64,000 nucleotides of DNA from Ammoniphilus sp. YIM 78166 (GCF_004522215.1 NZ_SDLR01000004.1:877277-941276); one strand, 5' to 3'; positions 51,814-61,331 are shown, counted from the first letter of the stretch. Notes: generated by a model from the sequence alone, not told the origin. Translations and numbers: made by a program.

Positions 51814-52023
51814 ATGAATAGTTCAGAGAAGGTCGCCGTATTTCACAAACTATCCGAGCTCGTTAATTTGTATTCCGAAAGTCGAGATCTGCCTATTAAT
51901 GAGGGAGCGAACAACTCTTTCTTCGAGGAAGTAGAGAGGTATTGCGCCATTTTAGACCTGGATTACAGCACATTCAAGAAAACGTTCGGGTTAATGGACT
52001 GGCGTGACATGTGGAATAAGTAG
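51814..52023 (+). CDS. Small hypothetical protein
   Basis: A 69-residue acidic protein, probably helical, without membrane segments or signal. The end FGLMDWRDMWNK is rich in Trp and Met. I do not recognise the family. It has a good CGGAGGG ribosome-binding site, follows the Spo0E-like gene by 24 bases and ends at a terminator, so it is probably co-expressed with it. Confidence 0.55.
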   Translation: MNSSEKVAVFHKLSELVNLYSESRDLPINEGANNSFFEEVERYCAILDLDYSTFKKTFGLMDWRDMWNK

Positions 52024-52031
52024 TAAATTGG

Positions 52032-52060
52032 AGGGTGTTCCTTTGGGGGCATCCTTTTTT
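52032..52060 (+). terminator. Intrinsic terminator after the Spo0E-like unit
   Basis: AGGGTG (52032-52037) pairs with CATCCT (52050-52055), followed by a run of six T. Confidence 0.7.
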
Positions 52061-52106
52061 GTGGTTTTTTGTAGGAATAGACGGAGAAAATCCGTCTATT
52101 GGCCTG

Positions 52107-52664
52107 TTATTTTTCCAACCATCGTTTCGTTAAGCTATTTTCAATGTCAAACTGGTCCAGGGTGCGGGCCACCGTATGCTTGATGATATCCTCAATGCTT
52201 TTGGGGTGATTGTAAAAGGCCGGCATAGGCGGAAGGATGATCGATCCCATTCTAGAGAGCTTCAGCATATTCTCCAAGTGAATTTCATTTAATGGAGCCT
52301 CGCGTGTGAGAAGAACTAACTTACGCTTCTCTTTTAAGATGACATCTGCCGCTCGGACGATGAGGTTATCCGCATAGCCGTGGGCGATTCCGGATAAGGT
52401 CTTCATGCTGCAAGGGGCGATGATCATGCCATCGGTGCGGAATGAACCGCTGGAAACGGAGGCGGCTAAGTTTGACGAAGAGTAGACGTTGGAAGCCAGC
52501 CTTTTAACGTCTTCTATCGAGTAATCAGTTTCTAATTTAATTGTCGTTTCAGCCCACGTGCTTAGAATCAAATGGGTTTCCACGCCGCATGCCTTAAGCG
52601 CTTCCAGTACGTGTATGCCGTAAATAGCCCCTGTCGCTCCTGTGATCCCTACAATGAGTCTCAT
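52107..52664 (-). CDS. ubiX: UbiX-type flavin prenyltransferase
   Basis: A 185-residue flavoprotein that attaches dimethylallyl phosphate to FMN to make prenylated FMN, the cofactor of UbiD decarboxylases. The FMN-binding start is [18 protein letters not shown] (residues 5-22); [20 protein letters not shown] near residue 80 and the [15 protein letters not shown] stretch near residue 119 are diagnostic. It is divergent from the TAXI-ubiD operon, which contains its client enzyme. The start follows a GGGGGG ribosome-binding site. Confidence 0.93.
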   Translation of the reverse strand: MRLIVGITGATGAIYGIHVLEALKACGVETHLILSTWAETTIKLETDYSIEDVKRLASNVYSSSNLAASVSSGSFRTDGMIIAPCSMKTLSGIAHGYADNLIVRAADVILKEKRKLVLLTREAPLNEIHLENMLKLSRMGSIILPPMPAFYNHPKSIEDIIKHTVARTLDQFDIENSLTKRWLEK

Positions 52665-52756
52665 TCCATTTCCCCCCTGTTGTTTGTTACTACTATAATT
52701 ACATGTTAGAAAACTTTACACAATTAGCGAATAAGACAAAACTTTGGGGTTACTTC

Positions 52757-52885
52757 TTGTCTGTAATGACAAAGGTTAATTTCTTGGCCAAGTAGAATAG
52801 TTTCTTAAGATAAATGAAAAGGGGGACGGTGTTACTAAAGTTAACGTTTGAGGTCCAATTAATAGGGAGAAGGAGTGGTATAACA
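52757..52885 (+). promoter_or_regulatory. Divergent control region between ubiX and the TAXI operon
   Basis: For the rightward operon, TTGGCC (52784-52789), a 16-base spacer and TAAGAT (52806-52811) make a plausible promoter. A leftward TATAGT for ubiX can be read on the minus strand near 52695. The spacer is AT-rich; no terminator or repeat is seen. Confidence 0.4.
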
Positions 52886-53914
52886 ATGTTGAAAAAAGTG
52901 TTTGGTATGGCCTTGCTTTCTTTGTCGGTTGCATTGACAGGTTGCGGTACCAACGAACAAGCCTCTACCCCAAAGTCAGAAAGTTCTCAACAAGGACAAG
53001 AGGCGCCAAAGGCAGCTTCCAACACCCCAGTCACACGTGTTTCCTTGGCTACAGGAGGTACGGGAGGTGCTTGGTACCCGGTAGGAGGCGGATTAGCTAA
53101 TGTAGTAAATGAGCAAGACAACAATATGGAAATGTCCGCAGAAGTGACATCTGGCGGCTTAGAAAACGTCCGGCTAGTCAACTCCAATACCAATCAATTT
53201 GGCTTTGTCAACAATGACGCGGCCTTTCACGGGTTTAATGGGCAAGGTCCCTTCGAGTCCGAAGGGAAGCAAAAGATCCTGGGCATGTTTAACCTATATC
53301 CAAGTACCTTGCAAGTCGTCGTTCTAGCGGATTCCGGTATTGAGTCCATGAGCGATCTAAAAGGCAAAAAAGTAGTGGTAGGCCCACCTGCTTCTTCCTC
53401 GGCGCTCATGGGCTGGCAGGTATTAGCGGAGTACGGCATCAAGGAAGGGGATATTAAAGGACTTACCATCAGCTTTGCGGAAGGAGCGGACGCTCTAAAG
53501 GATGGGAATGCCGATGCCCTATTTGTCATGAGTGCCCATCCGAATTCACAAGTCCTAGACTTATCGGCTACGAAAAACATCAGGCTTCTATCCATTGATG
53601 ACCAAGTTAGGGCAAAGCTGATGGATCAGTTCAAGTACTACGGGGAGGCTACCATTGGAGCGGAAACCTACAAGGGCCAAACCACGGATGTGGTGACGCT
53701 GTCCTTGCCAACCATGATTATTGCTAACGAAGAGGTTTCTGAAGAAGCCGCGTACGAATTTACGAAGAGTATCTACGATAATCTCGACAAGGTTCATGGC
53801 TTCCACGCTGTGGCCAAGCATATTGCCTTAGAAACAGCGAATCAGATTCCAATTCCGATGCATCCAGGCGCGAAAAAATATTTTGAGGAGAAAGGAATTG
53901 TGAACCTCCCATAA
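52886..53914 (+). CDS. TAXI-family TRAP transporter substrate-binding lipoprotein
   Basis: A 342-residue TAXI-type binding protein with lipobox LTGC (cysteine near residue 20). The family motif TGGTGGAWYPVGGGLANVV is near residue 53, and KGKKVVVGPPASSSALMGWQ near residue 161 shapes the ligand pocket. ATG 52886 follows AGAAGGAG. It delivers ligand to the fused permease encoded 16 bases later. Confidence 0.9.
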   Translation: MLKKVFGMALLSLSVALTGCGTNEQASTPKSESSQQGQEAPKAASNTPVTRVSLATGGTGGAWYPVGGGLANVVNEQDNNMEMSAEVTSGGLENVRLVNSNTNQFGFVNNDAAFHGFNGQGPFESEGKQKILGMFNLYPSTLQVVVLADSGIESMSDLKGKKVVVGPPASSSALMGWQVLAEYGIKEGDIKGLTISFAEGADALKDGNADALFVMSAHPNSQVLDLSATKNIRLLSIDDQVRAKLMDQFKYYGEATIGAETYKGQTTDVVTLSLPTMIIANEEVSEEAAYEFTKSIYDNLDKVHGFHAVAKHIALETANQIPIPMHPGAKKYFEEKGIVNLP

Positions 53915-53930
53915 AAGGTGGTGGTCTGCC

Positions 53931-55796
53931 ATGACAAATATTCCGCAGTTCGCTTCTCATGCGATAAAGATGTTGGCTGTGTTTCTAGCCGTTTTTCATT
54001 TATACACAGCATTCTTTGGCGTTTTTCCAGGGCAGATCCAGAGATCGGTCCATTGGATGATTGTTTCTGTGATGATTTTTCTTTTAGGCATCTCCACGAG
54101 CGAAACGGCGGTGAAACGAAAGGCGTTCTTTAATGGCATCTTGGTCATTCTAGCGGTGGCAACGGGTGCCTACCTCATACTCGGTTATGAGTCGATTATC
54201 TCGCGCTACGGGAATTTCAACACGACGGATGTTGTCTTAGGTGTTATCGCTGTGGCGATCTTGCTAGAGGCAACGAGACGAACCATGGGCTGGGTCTTGC
54301 CTCTTATTACGCTTGCGTTTATTCTTTACGCCTTTCTAGGGAAATGGATCCCGGGCTTGCTAGGGCATAACGGAGTCACCGCGAAGCGTTTCTTCACCTT
54401 TATGTACCTCACGACCGATGGGATTTATGGTGTTGCGTTAGGCGTATCGGCTACCTTTATCTTTTTATTTATTTTGTTTGGAAGTTTTCTGAATAAAACA
54501 GGGGCAGGAACCTTCTTTGTCAACTTGGCTTTGGCTGCTACGGGAAGGGTTACGGGAGGGCCTGCTCTGGCTTCGGTGGCTTCAAGTGCCATGATGGGAT
54601 CCATCTCGGGGAGTGGGGTGGCCAATGTGGTTACAACCGGGACATTCACTATTCCGCTGATGAAAAAAACGGGGTATAAGCCGCATTTTGCAGGGGCTGT
54701 GGAAGCTGTGGCTTCCAATGGCGGACAATTGCTCCCTCCGGTCATGGGGGCTGCGGTGTTTCTCATGGCGGAATTGCTCGGGATCCCTTACATCGATATT
54801 GCGATTGCTGCAACCATCCCGGCTCTTTTATATTTTATCGCTGTGGCTTTTGCTGTCTATATGGAAGCGAAAAAAGAAAAAGTTACCCTTTTGAATGAAA
54901 AGAATCTTCCTAGGCTAAAGGAGACATTGAGAGAAGGATTTCTCTATTTCTTGCCCTTGCTCATCATCATTTACCTGCTGTTTACAGGGGCAAGCCCGAT
55001 GAAGGCTGCTTTCTACGCTATCGTATCGGTGGTGGTCATCGGTCTAGTGAAGAGGAACATTCCTTTTAATCCTAAAGTCATTTTGGAGTCCATGTATGAT
55101 GCGGCTTCTTCTGCGTTAACGGTTACAGCGGCTACCGCGTGCGCTGGGATTATTATTGGTGTGGTTTCCCTAAGTGGACTAGGGCTGAAATTATCAACCT
55201 TGATTGTTTCCCTATCCAACAACAATGTCTTTCTTGCTCTAGTGATCACGATGATCGTGTCGATCGTCTTAGGAATGGGATTGCCGACATCGGCTGCCTA
55301 TCTCATTCTAGCGGTCCTGGGAGGCCCAGCTTTGATTTCGATGGGAGTACCGGATATGGCGGCTCATCTATTCATTCTCTATTTCGGTTGCCTATCGACG
55401 ATTACACCGCCCGTGGCCCTATCGGCTTTTGCGGCGGCAGGAATCGCGGGTTCACCCCCCATGAAAACAGGATTTACCTCGTTTCGATTGGCAATTGTCG
55501 CGTTTATCATTCCGTACATGTTTATCTACAGTCCTGCTCTCTTGATGCAGGGAGAGTGGTATAGCATTGCAGGAGCTCTCCTAAGCGCTCTTTTAGGCTG
55601 TTTCTTAATCTCATCATCGATCATTGGCTGGTTGGGCCGCACGCTGGGGATGGCTTCGCGAGGAGTCCTATTTTTGACTTCAGTTCTCATGCTTCATCCA
55701 TCCCTTTACACCGACCTGATAGGGTTAGCGGTTCTGGCTGTCATGCTGGTGATTAACAAGGTGATCGTAAAATCAGAGAGTGATGTACCCGCATAG
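53931..55796 (+). CDS. TRAP transporter fused permease, TAXI type (4TM-12TM)
   Basis: A 621-residue protein in which the small (DctQ-like) and large (DctM-like) permease parts are fused, as usual for TAXI systems. DctM-type motifs: GSISGSGVANVVTTGTFTIP near residue 225, SNGGQLLPPVMGAAVFLMAE near residue 262 and GLPTSAAYLILAVLGGPAL near residue 447. An extra hydrophobic tail of about 80 residues closes the protein. The start is ATG 53931 behind AAAGGTGGTGG. Confidence 0.9.
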   Translation: MTNIPQFASHAIKMLAVFLAVFHLYTAFFGVFPGQIQRSVHWMIVSVMIFLLGISTSETAVKRKAFFNGILVILAVATGAYLILGYESIISRYGNFNTTDVVLGVIAVAILLEATRRTMGWVLPLITLAFILYAFLGKWIPGLLGHNGVTAKRFFTFMYLTTDGIYGVALGVSATFIFLFILFGSFLNKTGAGTFFVNLALAATGRVTGGPALASVASSAMMGSISGSGVANVVTTGTFTIPLMKKTGYKPHFAGAVEAVASNGGQLLPPVMGAAVFLMAELLGIPYIDIAIAATIPALLYFIAVAFAVYMEAKKEKVTLLNEKNLPRLKETLREGFLYFLPLLIIIYLLFTGASPMKAAFYAIVSVVVIGLVKRNIPFNPKVILESMYDAASSALTVTAATACAGIIIGVVSLSGLGLKLSTLIVSLSNNNVFLALVITMIVSIVLGMGLPTSAAYLILAVLGGPALISMGVPDMAAHLFILYFGCLSTITPPVALSAFAAAGIAGSPPMKTGFTSFRLAIVAFIIPYMFIYSPALLMQGEWYSIAGALLSALLGCFLISSSIIGWLGRTLGMASRGVLFLTSVLMLHPSLYTDLIGLAVLAVMLVINKVIVKSESDVPA

Positions 55797-55826
55797 CGGG
55801 ATAAGAATATAAAGGGGGATTAACGA

Positions 55827-57206
55827 ATGGCTTGGCAGGACTTAAGAGATTACTTGAGATTTTTACAGGACCAAGATGACCTCGTGGTCGTTAATGACGA
55901 GGTTTCCGCGGAATATGAAATTGTGGCCTTAACAAGACAAACATCGGATGTGCAAGGTCCTGCGCTGCTTTTCACCAATGTAAAGGGCTATAGCTATCCA
56001 GTTTTGAGCGGTTTGTTTTCCGCTGAAAGACGAGTGGCCCAAGCTTTTAACGTGGAGCCGAAGGACTTCATCCACTACTACATGAAAAAGGAAGAGGAAT
56101 TAATCGAGGCTACCGTGGAGGATGAGGCTCCGTGCCAGGAGATCGTCTGGACGGGGGACGATATTGATCTTTATAAGCTTCCGATCTTGACCCATTACGA
56201 GAAAGACGGAGGGGCTTATGTTACAGCTGGATTGCAGATTGCCAAGCATCCGGATACCGGCGTACGAAATGTATCCATTCATCGCATGCTTTTGTTGGGG
56301 AAAGATACCTTGTCAGTCTATGCCCCTCCGGGAAGACATCTCGGTCGTATTATCCAGCGTAATGAGGATGACAACAGGGGAACGGAAATTGTGACGGCGA
56401 TTGGTAACGCACCGGCTCTATCGATTGCCTCCCAAGCGAGAGTTCCGCTAGGAGTGGATGAATTTGCAGTGGCAGGGGGGCTCATGGGATCTTCTGTTCC
56501 GATGGTGAAATGCAAAACGATTGACGTGGAGGTGCCTGCGTTTACCGAAATCGTGATTGAAGGGGTGACAATTCCCCACGAACGAGTACCAGACGGCCCG
56601 TTCGGAGAGTATCCAGGCACGTATAGTCCAGTGAAAGACGCACCAATTCTGAAGGTGACGGCCATTACCATGCGGAAAAATCCAATCTATACGAATGCCC
56701 TCACCGGAATGCCAATGACCGAGAATCATTGGATGATGCAAGCGGCCGTTACAGCACTGGCATATCAAGAGGCCTATAAAGTTTGTCCAGAGGTCAAGGC
56801 GATTAATGTCACGCCGGGCGGAACCATCCGTCACCATATCGTGGTATCCATTAAGAAGAGACATCATGCAGAGGCCAGGAATTTAATTACGGCCTTGCTC
56901 GCTAGTCCCATTGGGGCGAAATATGTGGTCGTCGTGGATGAGGATATTGACGTATTTAACCCGATGGAAGTGGAGTGGGCGATCAATACCCGTTTTCAGG
57001 CGAGTTCCGATCTGATTGTGTTGCCGAACATGTATAGTCCGACGTTAGATCCTTCCGCGCCGGCTGAGCGCACGAGTGACAAGATGGGATTGGATGCTAC
57101 GGCTCCGTTTGGCAAACTGGAGGAGTTTAAGGCGCCGTACATTCCAGGCAGCGAAGGGATTAATCTGAAAGAATTCATCGAAAGAAATAAGAATAATCGG
57201 TATTAA
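55827..57206 (+). CDS. UbiD-family prFMN-dependent decarboxylase
   Basis: A 459-residue reversible (de)carboxylase. Prenyl-FMN and catalytic residues of the family are visible: NVSIHRMLLLGKDT near residue 150 (Arg), ERVPDGPFGEYPGTYSPVKD near residue 252 (two catalytic Glu), and PMTENHWMMQAA near residue 296. With TAXI import genes before it and ubiX divergent, it probably decarboxylates an imported aromatic or alpha,beta-unsaturated acid. No accessory small decarboxylase subunit gene is present. The substrate is not predictable. Confidence 0.92.
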   Translation: MAWQDLRDYLRFLQDQDDLVVVNDEVSAEYEIVALTRQTSDVQGPALLFTNVKGYSYPVLSGLFSAERRVAQAFNVEPKDFIHYYMKKEEELIEATVEDEAPCQEIVWTGDDIDLYKLPILTHYEKDGGAYVTAGLQIAKHPDTGVRNVSIHRMLLLGKDTLSVYAPPGRHLGRIIQRNEDDNRGTEIVTAIGNAPALSIASQARVPLGVDEFAVAGGLMGSSVPMVKCKTIDVEVPAFTEIVIEGVTIPHERVPDGPFGEYPGTYSPVKDAPILKVTAITMRKNPIYTNALTGMPMTENHWMMQAAVTALAYQEAYKVCPEVKAINVTPGGTIRHHIVVSIKKRHHAEARNLITALLASPIGAKYVVVVDEDIDVFNPMEVEWAINTRFQASSDLIVLPNMYSPTLDPSAPAERTSDKMGLDATAPFGKLEEFKAPYIPGSEGINLKEFIERNKNNRY

Positions 57207-57217
57207 GTTGGATGTGG

Positions 57218-57246
57218 GGATCGGCATGGCCGATCCTCTTTTGTCT
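57218..57246 (+). terminator. Intrinsic terminator after the ubiD gene
   Basis: GGATCGGC (57218-57225) pairs perfectly with GCCGATCC (57229-57236) around ATG, followed by TCTTTTGTCTTT. Confidence 0.75.
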
Positions 57247-57353
57247 TTATGGACGGAAATGAGAAAAGACTTTTGTCCGATTCGCCATAGATCCTAAAGG
57301 AGGGTACTTGGTAACATTTTGAGTATACAGGACGAAAATTTAAGGGGGAAAAA

Positions 57354-58394
57354 ATGAAAAAGCTTCTTATCTCCATGTTTTTAACCGCGCTGATCGTATC
57401 CGGATGTGGGAATAGCGCACAGCAAGCCAATACGGAGCCTCAGCCTGCACAAGGAAGCCCCGCCGCCGATCCCGTGGTCATTAAATTCGCCCATGAATTG
57501 CGTGAGGAAACACCGCAGCATATCGGTGCTCTAGAGTTCCAAAAGCTGGTGGAAGAAAAGACGCAAGGGCAAGTGAAGGTGGAGATCTACCCAGCCGCCC
57601 AATTAGGATCTGAAAAGGAAGTTATGGAAATGATCCAAACCGGGGGAATCCACAGTGGAATGATTACCACAGCAGTGTTGAGTAATCTATCCCCTGCTTT
57701 CCAGATGATTGACCTGCCTTTCTTATTTCCTACTCGCGAAAGTGTGTACCATCTTCTCGATGGTGAAGTCGGAGAAGAAATTCTTTCTACGTTAGCATCA
57801 ACCAATCTAGTAGGTGCTGCGTATTTTGAAAGTGGATTTAAGCAATTTACCTCCAATAATCCCATCGAGGGGCCAAGTGATCTTTCTGGCTTGAAATTTA
57901 GAACGATGGAAAGCCCTCTGATTATCGATACCTACAGAACCTTCGGAGCTAACCCGGTGCCGATCTCCTTCCCAGAGGTCTATAACGCGTTGCAGCAGAA
58001 GGTGGTAGATGGTCATGAGAACCCGCTTTCCACGATTACAACCATGAAATTCTATGAAGTTCAAAAATATGTGACCCTATCCAACCATTCCTACCTGGGC
58101 TATGCCGTGGTATTTAGCAAAGGGTGGTTTGATAGTCTCTCCCCTGAAATACAAGATGCCCTGAAGACCGCCGCCAAAGAAGCGGCTAAGGTGGAGCGGG
58201 AGGCTGTGGTAGAAAACGAGGCGAAGTACATCCAAACCATCAAGGATTCGGGAACTACGGTGAATGAGTTTACGGAGGAACAAACCCAACAATTCATGGA
58301 GGCCGCCAAGCCGGTGCATGAAAAATATGCAGACGTCATCGGTAAAGAACTATTAGATCAGGCAGCCCAAACGATTGCTACGTTTAACAAATAA
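57354..58394 (+). CDS. dctP: TRAP transporter substrate-binding lipoprotein, DctP family (third system)
   Basis: A 346-residue binding protein with lipobox VSGC (cysteine near residue 17). The DctP clamp is LKFRTMESPLIIDTYRTFG, with the conserved Arg, and FPEVYNALQQKVVDGHENP. The latter is closest to the first system (Asp-Gly-x-Glu-Asn-Pro). ATG 57354 follows AAGGGGG. Its operon begins after the ubiD terminator, so it has its own promoter, though no convincing one is seen. Confidence 0.92.
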   Translation: MKKLLISMFLTALIVSGCGNSAQQANTEPQPAQGSPAADPVVIKFAHELREETPQHIGALEFQKLVEEKTQGQVKVEIYPAAQLGSEKEVMEMIQTGGIHSGMITTAVLSNLSPAFQMIDLPFLFPTRESVYHLLDGEVGEEILSTLASTNLVGAAYFESGFKQFTSNNPIEGPSDLSGLKFRTMESPLIIDTYRTFGANPVPISFPEVYNALQQKVVDGHENPLSTITTMKFYEVQKYVTLSNHSYLGYAVVFSKGWFDSLSPEIQDALKTAAKEAAKVEREAVVENEAKYIQTIKDSGTTVNEFTEEQTQQFMEAAKPVHEKYADVIGKELLDQAAQTIATFNK

Positions 58395-58405
58395 AGTAAC
58401 GGATC

Positions 58406-58430
58406 AAAAGGCCTCACTAGAGGCCTTTTG
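58406..58430 (+). terminator. Terminator-like hairpin between dctP and dctQ
   Basis: CAAAAGGCCTC (58406-58416) pairs perfectly with GAGGCCTTTTG (58420-58430) around three or four bases; the T-run is within the stem. It probably reduces read-through into dctQM and raises relative dctP expression. Confidence 0.7.
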
Positions 58431-58450
58431 AAAATAGTGGAGGGATTTTT

Positions 58451-58930
58451 TTGGATAAGGTGGATGCACTACTTTCAAAGCTGATTAATTATTTCCTGAT
58501 AGCCAGTTTGCTGATTGCTTCGTTTGTCATCTTCCTTAATGTGATTCTCCGGTATTTTTTTAATAGTGGGGTGGTCGGCTCTGAGGAATTGGTTCGTTAT
58601 CTAATCATTTGGAACATCTTTATCGGAGGAAGTAGTCTCGTGCTCTCCGGAGAGCATTTATCCATGGATGCTTTTATCAAGCAATGTCCGGAGAAAATCA
58701 AGGTGGTGATGAATCTTATGATTTATCTGATCGGTATCGTGTTTTCCTTTGCCCTTGTCGTTTATAGTGCAGGAGTGATTGAGAAGCTCACGATGTCCAA
58801 CACGCCTGCTCTCCAAATTCCGTCTTATATACCCTACCTTGCCATCCCCATTGGTTCATTGCTAACCGCCTTGAGATATATGCATCGATTTTATCTAGAT
58901 GGTCGACTGCTCGTAAGGGGGGAAGTATAA
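58451..58930 (+). CDS. dctQ: TRAP transporter small permease, DctQ family (third system)
   Basis: A 159-residue protein with four membrane segments and the variant DctQ motif SEELVRYLIIWNIFIGGSS. It uses TTG 58451 behind GGAGGG. The stop codon abuts the dctM start with no gap. Confidence 0.88.
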   Translation: MDKVDALLSKLINYFLIASLLIASFVIFLNVILRYFFNSGVVGSEELVRYLIIWNIFIGGSSLVLSGEHLSMDAFIKQCPEKIKVVMNLMIYLIGIVFSFALVVYSAGVIEKLTMSNTPALQIPSYIPYLAIPIGSLLTALRYMHRFYLDGRLLVRGEV

Positions 58931-60211
58931 ATGGCATCGTCTCTTCTTGTCGTAGGTGTCCTGCTCATTGCTTTAGGGGTACCAATCTATATCGCATTGG
59001 GATTCTCCGCACTTCTATCCTTGATGCTGTTCAGCACCATTCCATTGGAAGTCAGCGTACAGCGGATCTTTGCGGGAATCGATAAGTTTTCTCTCATGGC
59101 TATTCCTTTTTTCATCTTTGCTGCCAACATTATGGCTGCAGGAGGAATGGCCGATCGAATTGTAAAGCTGGCAAACTTAATGGTTGGCCGAACTCGAGGA
59201 GGATTAGCCCTCACGACGGTTATGGCGAGCATGTTTTTTGGTGCGGTGTCCGGATCGAGTCCTGCTACCGTGGCTTCCGTCGGAAAGCCACTGTTCCCTA
59301 AGCTTATGGCCCAAAATTACCCGAAGGGCTTTGCTGGCGGGTTGATCGTTTCCTCAGGATCCCTCGGGATTATTATTCCGCCCAGTGTTACGATGATCAT
59401 TTATGGTGCGGTAACCGGGGTATCGGTTGGGAGCTTGTTTATGGCGGGGATCGGGGCAGGGTTGCTGTTTGCTCTTGTGATCGGAGTGTATATCTTATGG
59501 AAGTCGCGTCAGTTTGACATTGCGAATGAAACGGTCAAGCCTACCTTTCAGGATGTGTGGAAGACGATTAAAGAAGCTTCATGGGGCCTAGGGGTTCCCG
59601 TTATTATCCTGGGTGGGATTTACGGAGGAATCTTTACCCCGACAGAGGCTGCGGGCGTTTCAGTAATCTATGCCCTTGTGGTGACCTTTTTCATTTATCG
59701 CGAAGCGAATGCAGAGAAGATAGGCGAGATTATTCTAGATTCATGCAAGGTTTCCGCGCAAGTGATGATCATCATCGCCACTGCCTCCATTTTCTCCTGG
59801 GTCATCACGACGGATGGTGTAGGGCGCGATGTAGCGCACATGGTTTCTAGTATCAGTTCCAACCCCATGATCATCCTGCTGATGATCAACCTCGCCTTTT
59901 TAATTGGCGGCATGTTCTTAGATGGCTCTTCTTTGATCATCATTTTGGCGCCGTTACTGGTCCCTATCGCTCACAATGCAGGAATCGATCCTGTACTGTT
60001 AGGGGTGCTCATTACCGTGAATTGCGCGATTGGCATGTTTACCCCTCCCTTTGGACTCAACATTTTTGTGGGATCGACGATTATGAATATGCCAATCGCT
60101 ACCCTGTCACGGGCTGCCGTTCCGTTTGTCCTTTTATCCTTGATTACCCTCATCTTATTGGTTTTGGTTCCAGGAATAGCACTGTGGCTGCCATCGGTTG
60201 TGTATCCTTAA
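58931..60211 (+). CDS. dctM: TRAP transporter large permease, DctM family (third system)
   Basis: A 426-residue protein with about 12 membrane segments and DctM motifs IPFFIFAANIMAAGGMADRI, GAVSGSSPATVASVG, IPPSVTMIIYGAVTGVS and TPTEAAGVSVIYA. It begins directly after dctQ behind AAGGGGGGAAG and is closely similar in motif sequence to the first system, suggesting duplication. Confidence 0.92.
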   Translation: MASSLLVVGVLLIALGVPIYIALGFSALLSLMLFSTIPLEVSVQRIFAGIDKFSLMAIPFFIFAANIMAAGGMADRIVKLANLMVGRTRGGLALTTVMASMFFGAVSGSSPATVASVGKPLFPKLMAQNYPKGFAGGLIVSSGSLGIIIPPSVTMIIYGAVTGVSVGSLFMAGIGAGLLFALVIGVYILWKSRQFDIANETVKPTFQDVWKTIKEASWGLGVPVIILGGIYGGIFTPTEAAGVSVIYALVVTFFIYREANAEKIGEIILDSCKVSAQVMIIIATASIFSWVITTDGVGRDVAHMVSSISSNPMIILLMINLAFLIGGMFLDGSSLIIILAPLLVPIAHNAGIDPVLLGVLITVNCAIGMFTPPFGLNIFVGSTIMNMPIATLSRAAVPFVLLSLITLILLVLVPGIALWLPSVVYP

Positions 60212-60215
60212 TGAT

Positions 60216-60252
60216 AAATCCCCTTCCTTATGGTGATAAAGGAAGGGGATTT
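60216..60252. terminator. Bidirectional terminator between convergent genes
   Basis: AAATCCCCTTCCTT (60216-60229) pairs perfectly with AAGGAAGGGGATTT (60239-60252), with A and T runs on both sides so that it serves both dctM and the leftward deacetylase gene. Confidence 0.88.
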
Positions 60253-60254
60253 GT

Positions 60255-61331
60255 TTATCTCTGACTCTCCAACAAAGTCTGCACTGTCACAAACGTATAT
60301 CCCCGCGCCCGCAGCTCATCCACAATTTTGGGGATGGCTGCTACGGTTCCTTCCAAGAGCCCCTCGTTCCCGTACTGAAAGTTATGCTGCAGGACGATCC
60401 CGCCTGGAGTAATCTCCCGCTCGACGACGTCGACGATTTCCTCGGCGGATAAGCCGCTCCAGTCCAAGGTGTCGACGGACCACATGATGGTTTTCATCCC
60501 TAGCTCATGCAAGATGAGGAGATCCGATTTGGTCAACTCGCCAAAAGGGGGACGGAAGAGGTCGGACTTTCTGCCGGTGACTCGTTGCAGTTCGTTTTGG
60601 GTGCGGCGAATTTCTTCTTTGACTTGTGCCGACCAGGTTTTGGCGAGATTCGGGTGACCCCAAGTATGGTTGCCGATGCCATGTCCTTCGGTCACGATTC
60701 GTTTCATAATCTCAGGATACGATTGGACTTGCTTTCCCATCACGAAAAACGTGGCGGGAGCGGCTTTCTTTTTGAGCGCATCTAAAATTCTTGGGGTATA
60801 ACGGGCTTCAGGTCCGTCATCAAAGGTTAAGGCGACAAGCTTCTGGGACGTTTTGGCACGGTCAAGCCGATTTTGCACCCCTGGAATGTGGGTGGTGATA
60901 TGCGTGCGCGACTGGGCGGCATCGTATCTTACGTCCATGTTGAGCTTTTCTGCGACATCCACGAGAGGGACATACGGTACCCCGTTAAAATCGACCGTTT
61001 CAATGGATAGCGGATTGCGTTTCCATGTGTTCGTGGCTCGGATAAAGTCATCTGTGTACTTTTTCCCCATCGGCATGGAGAACATCTTATCCTTAGTATG
61101 GACGACGACGGCACGATGGGTTTCATTCCAGTCGACGAAGGCTCCCGTATGCTTTAGAAAAATGGCGGGTACGAGTAGATGTCCGTTTCGGATAAGATAT
61201 TTCGTTGAGATGGGTTTGTTGTCGATATAGATGGGAGCCGAAGGTAGCTCCGATTCTTGAGCATGCACAGTGACCGTGAGCAAGGGCAGAAGAAGAAACA
61301 GGAACAAATAAGCTTTCGTAAATTTCATCAT
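60255..61331 (-). CDS. Secreted polysaccharide deacetylase with copper-amine-oxidase-like N-terminal domain
   Basis: A 358-residue exported enzyme. Residues 1-25 form a signal peptide ending VHAQ. Residues about 35-140 resemble the copper amine oxidase N-terminal (stalk) domain: VPAIFLKHTGAFVDWNE and VPYVPLVDVAEKLNMDV. The NodB domain follows: ALTFDDGPEARYT (catalytic Asp and metal Asp), GNHTWGHPNL (two metal His), FRPPFGE and a late LQHNFQYG. It probably deacetylates peptidoglycan or another wall polymer. ATG 61331 follows AAGGAGG by eight bases; an upstream ATG at 61355 precedes that site. Confidence 0.88.
   Translation of the reverse strand: MMKFTKAYLFLFLLLPLLTVTVHAQESELPSAPIYIDNKPISTKYLIRNGHLLVPAIFLKHTGAFVDWNETHRAVVVHTKDKMFSMPMGKKYTDDFIRATNTWKRNPLSIETVDFNGVPYVPLVDVAEKLNMDVRYDAAQSRTHITTHIPGVQNRLDRAKTSQKLVALTFDDGPEARYTPRILDALKKKAAPATFFVMGKQVQSYPEIMKRIVTEGHGIGNHTWGHPNLAKTWSAQVKEEIRRTQNELQRVTGRKSDLFRPPFGELTKSDLLILHELGMKTIMWSVDTLDWSGLSAEEIVDVVEREITPGGIVLQHNFQYGNEGLLEGTVAAIPKIVDELRARGYTFVTVQTLLESQR

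Noticed and set aside
52075..52099. Perfect palindrome AATAGACGGA/TCCGTCTATT after the ubiX gene end
   Set aside because: As a ubiX terminator it lacks a T-run on the minus strand, and a separate terminator already serves the rightward unit; left without a functional call.
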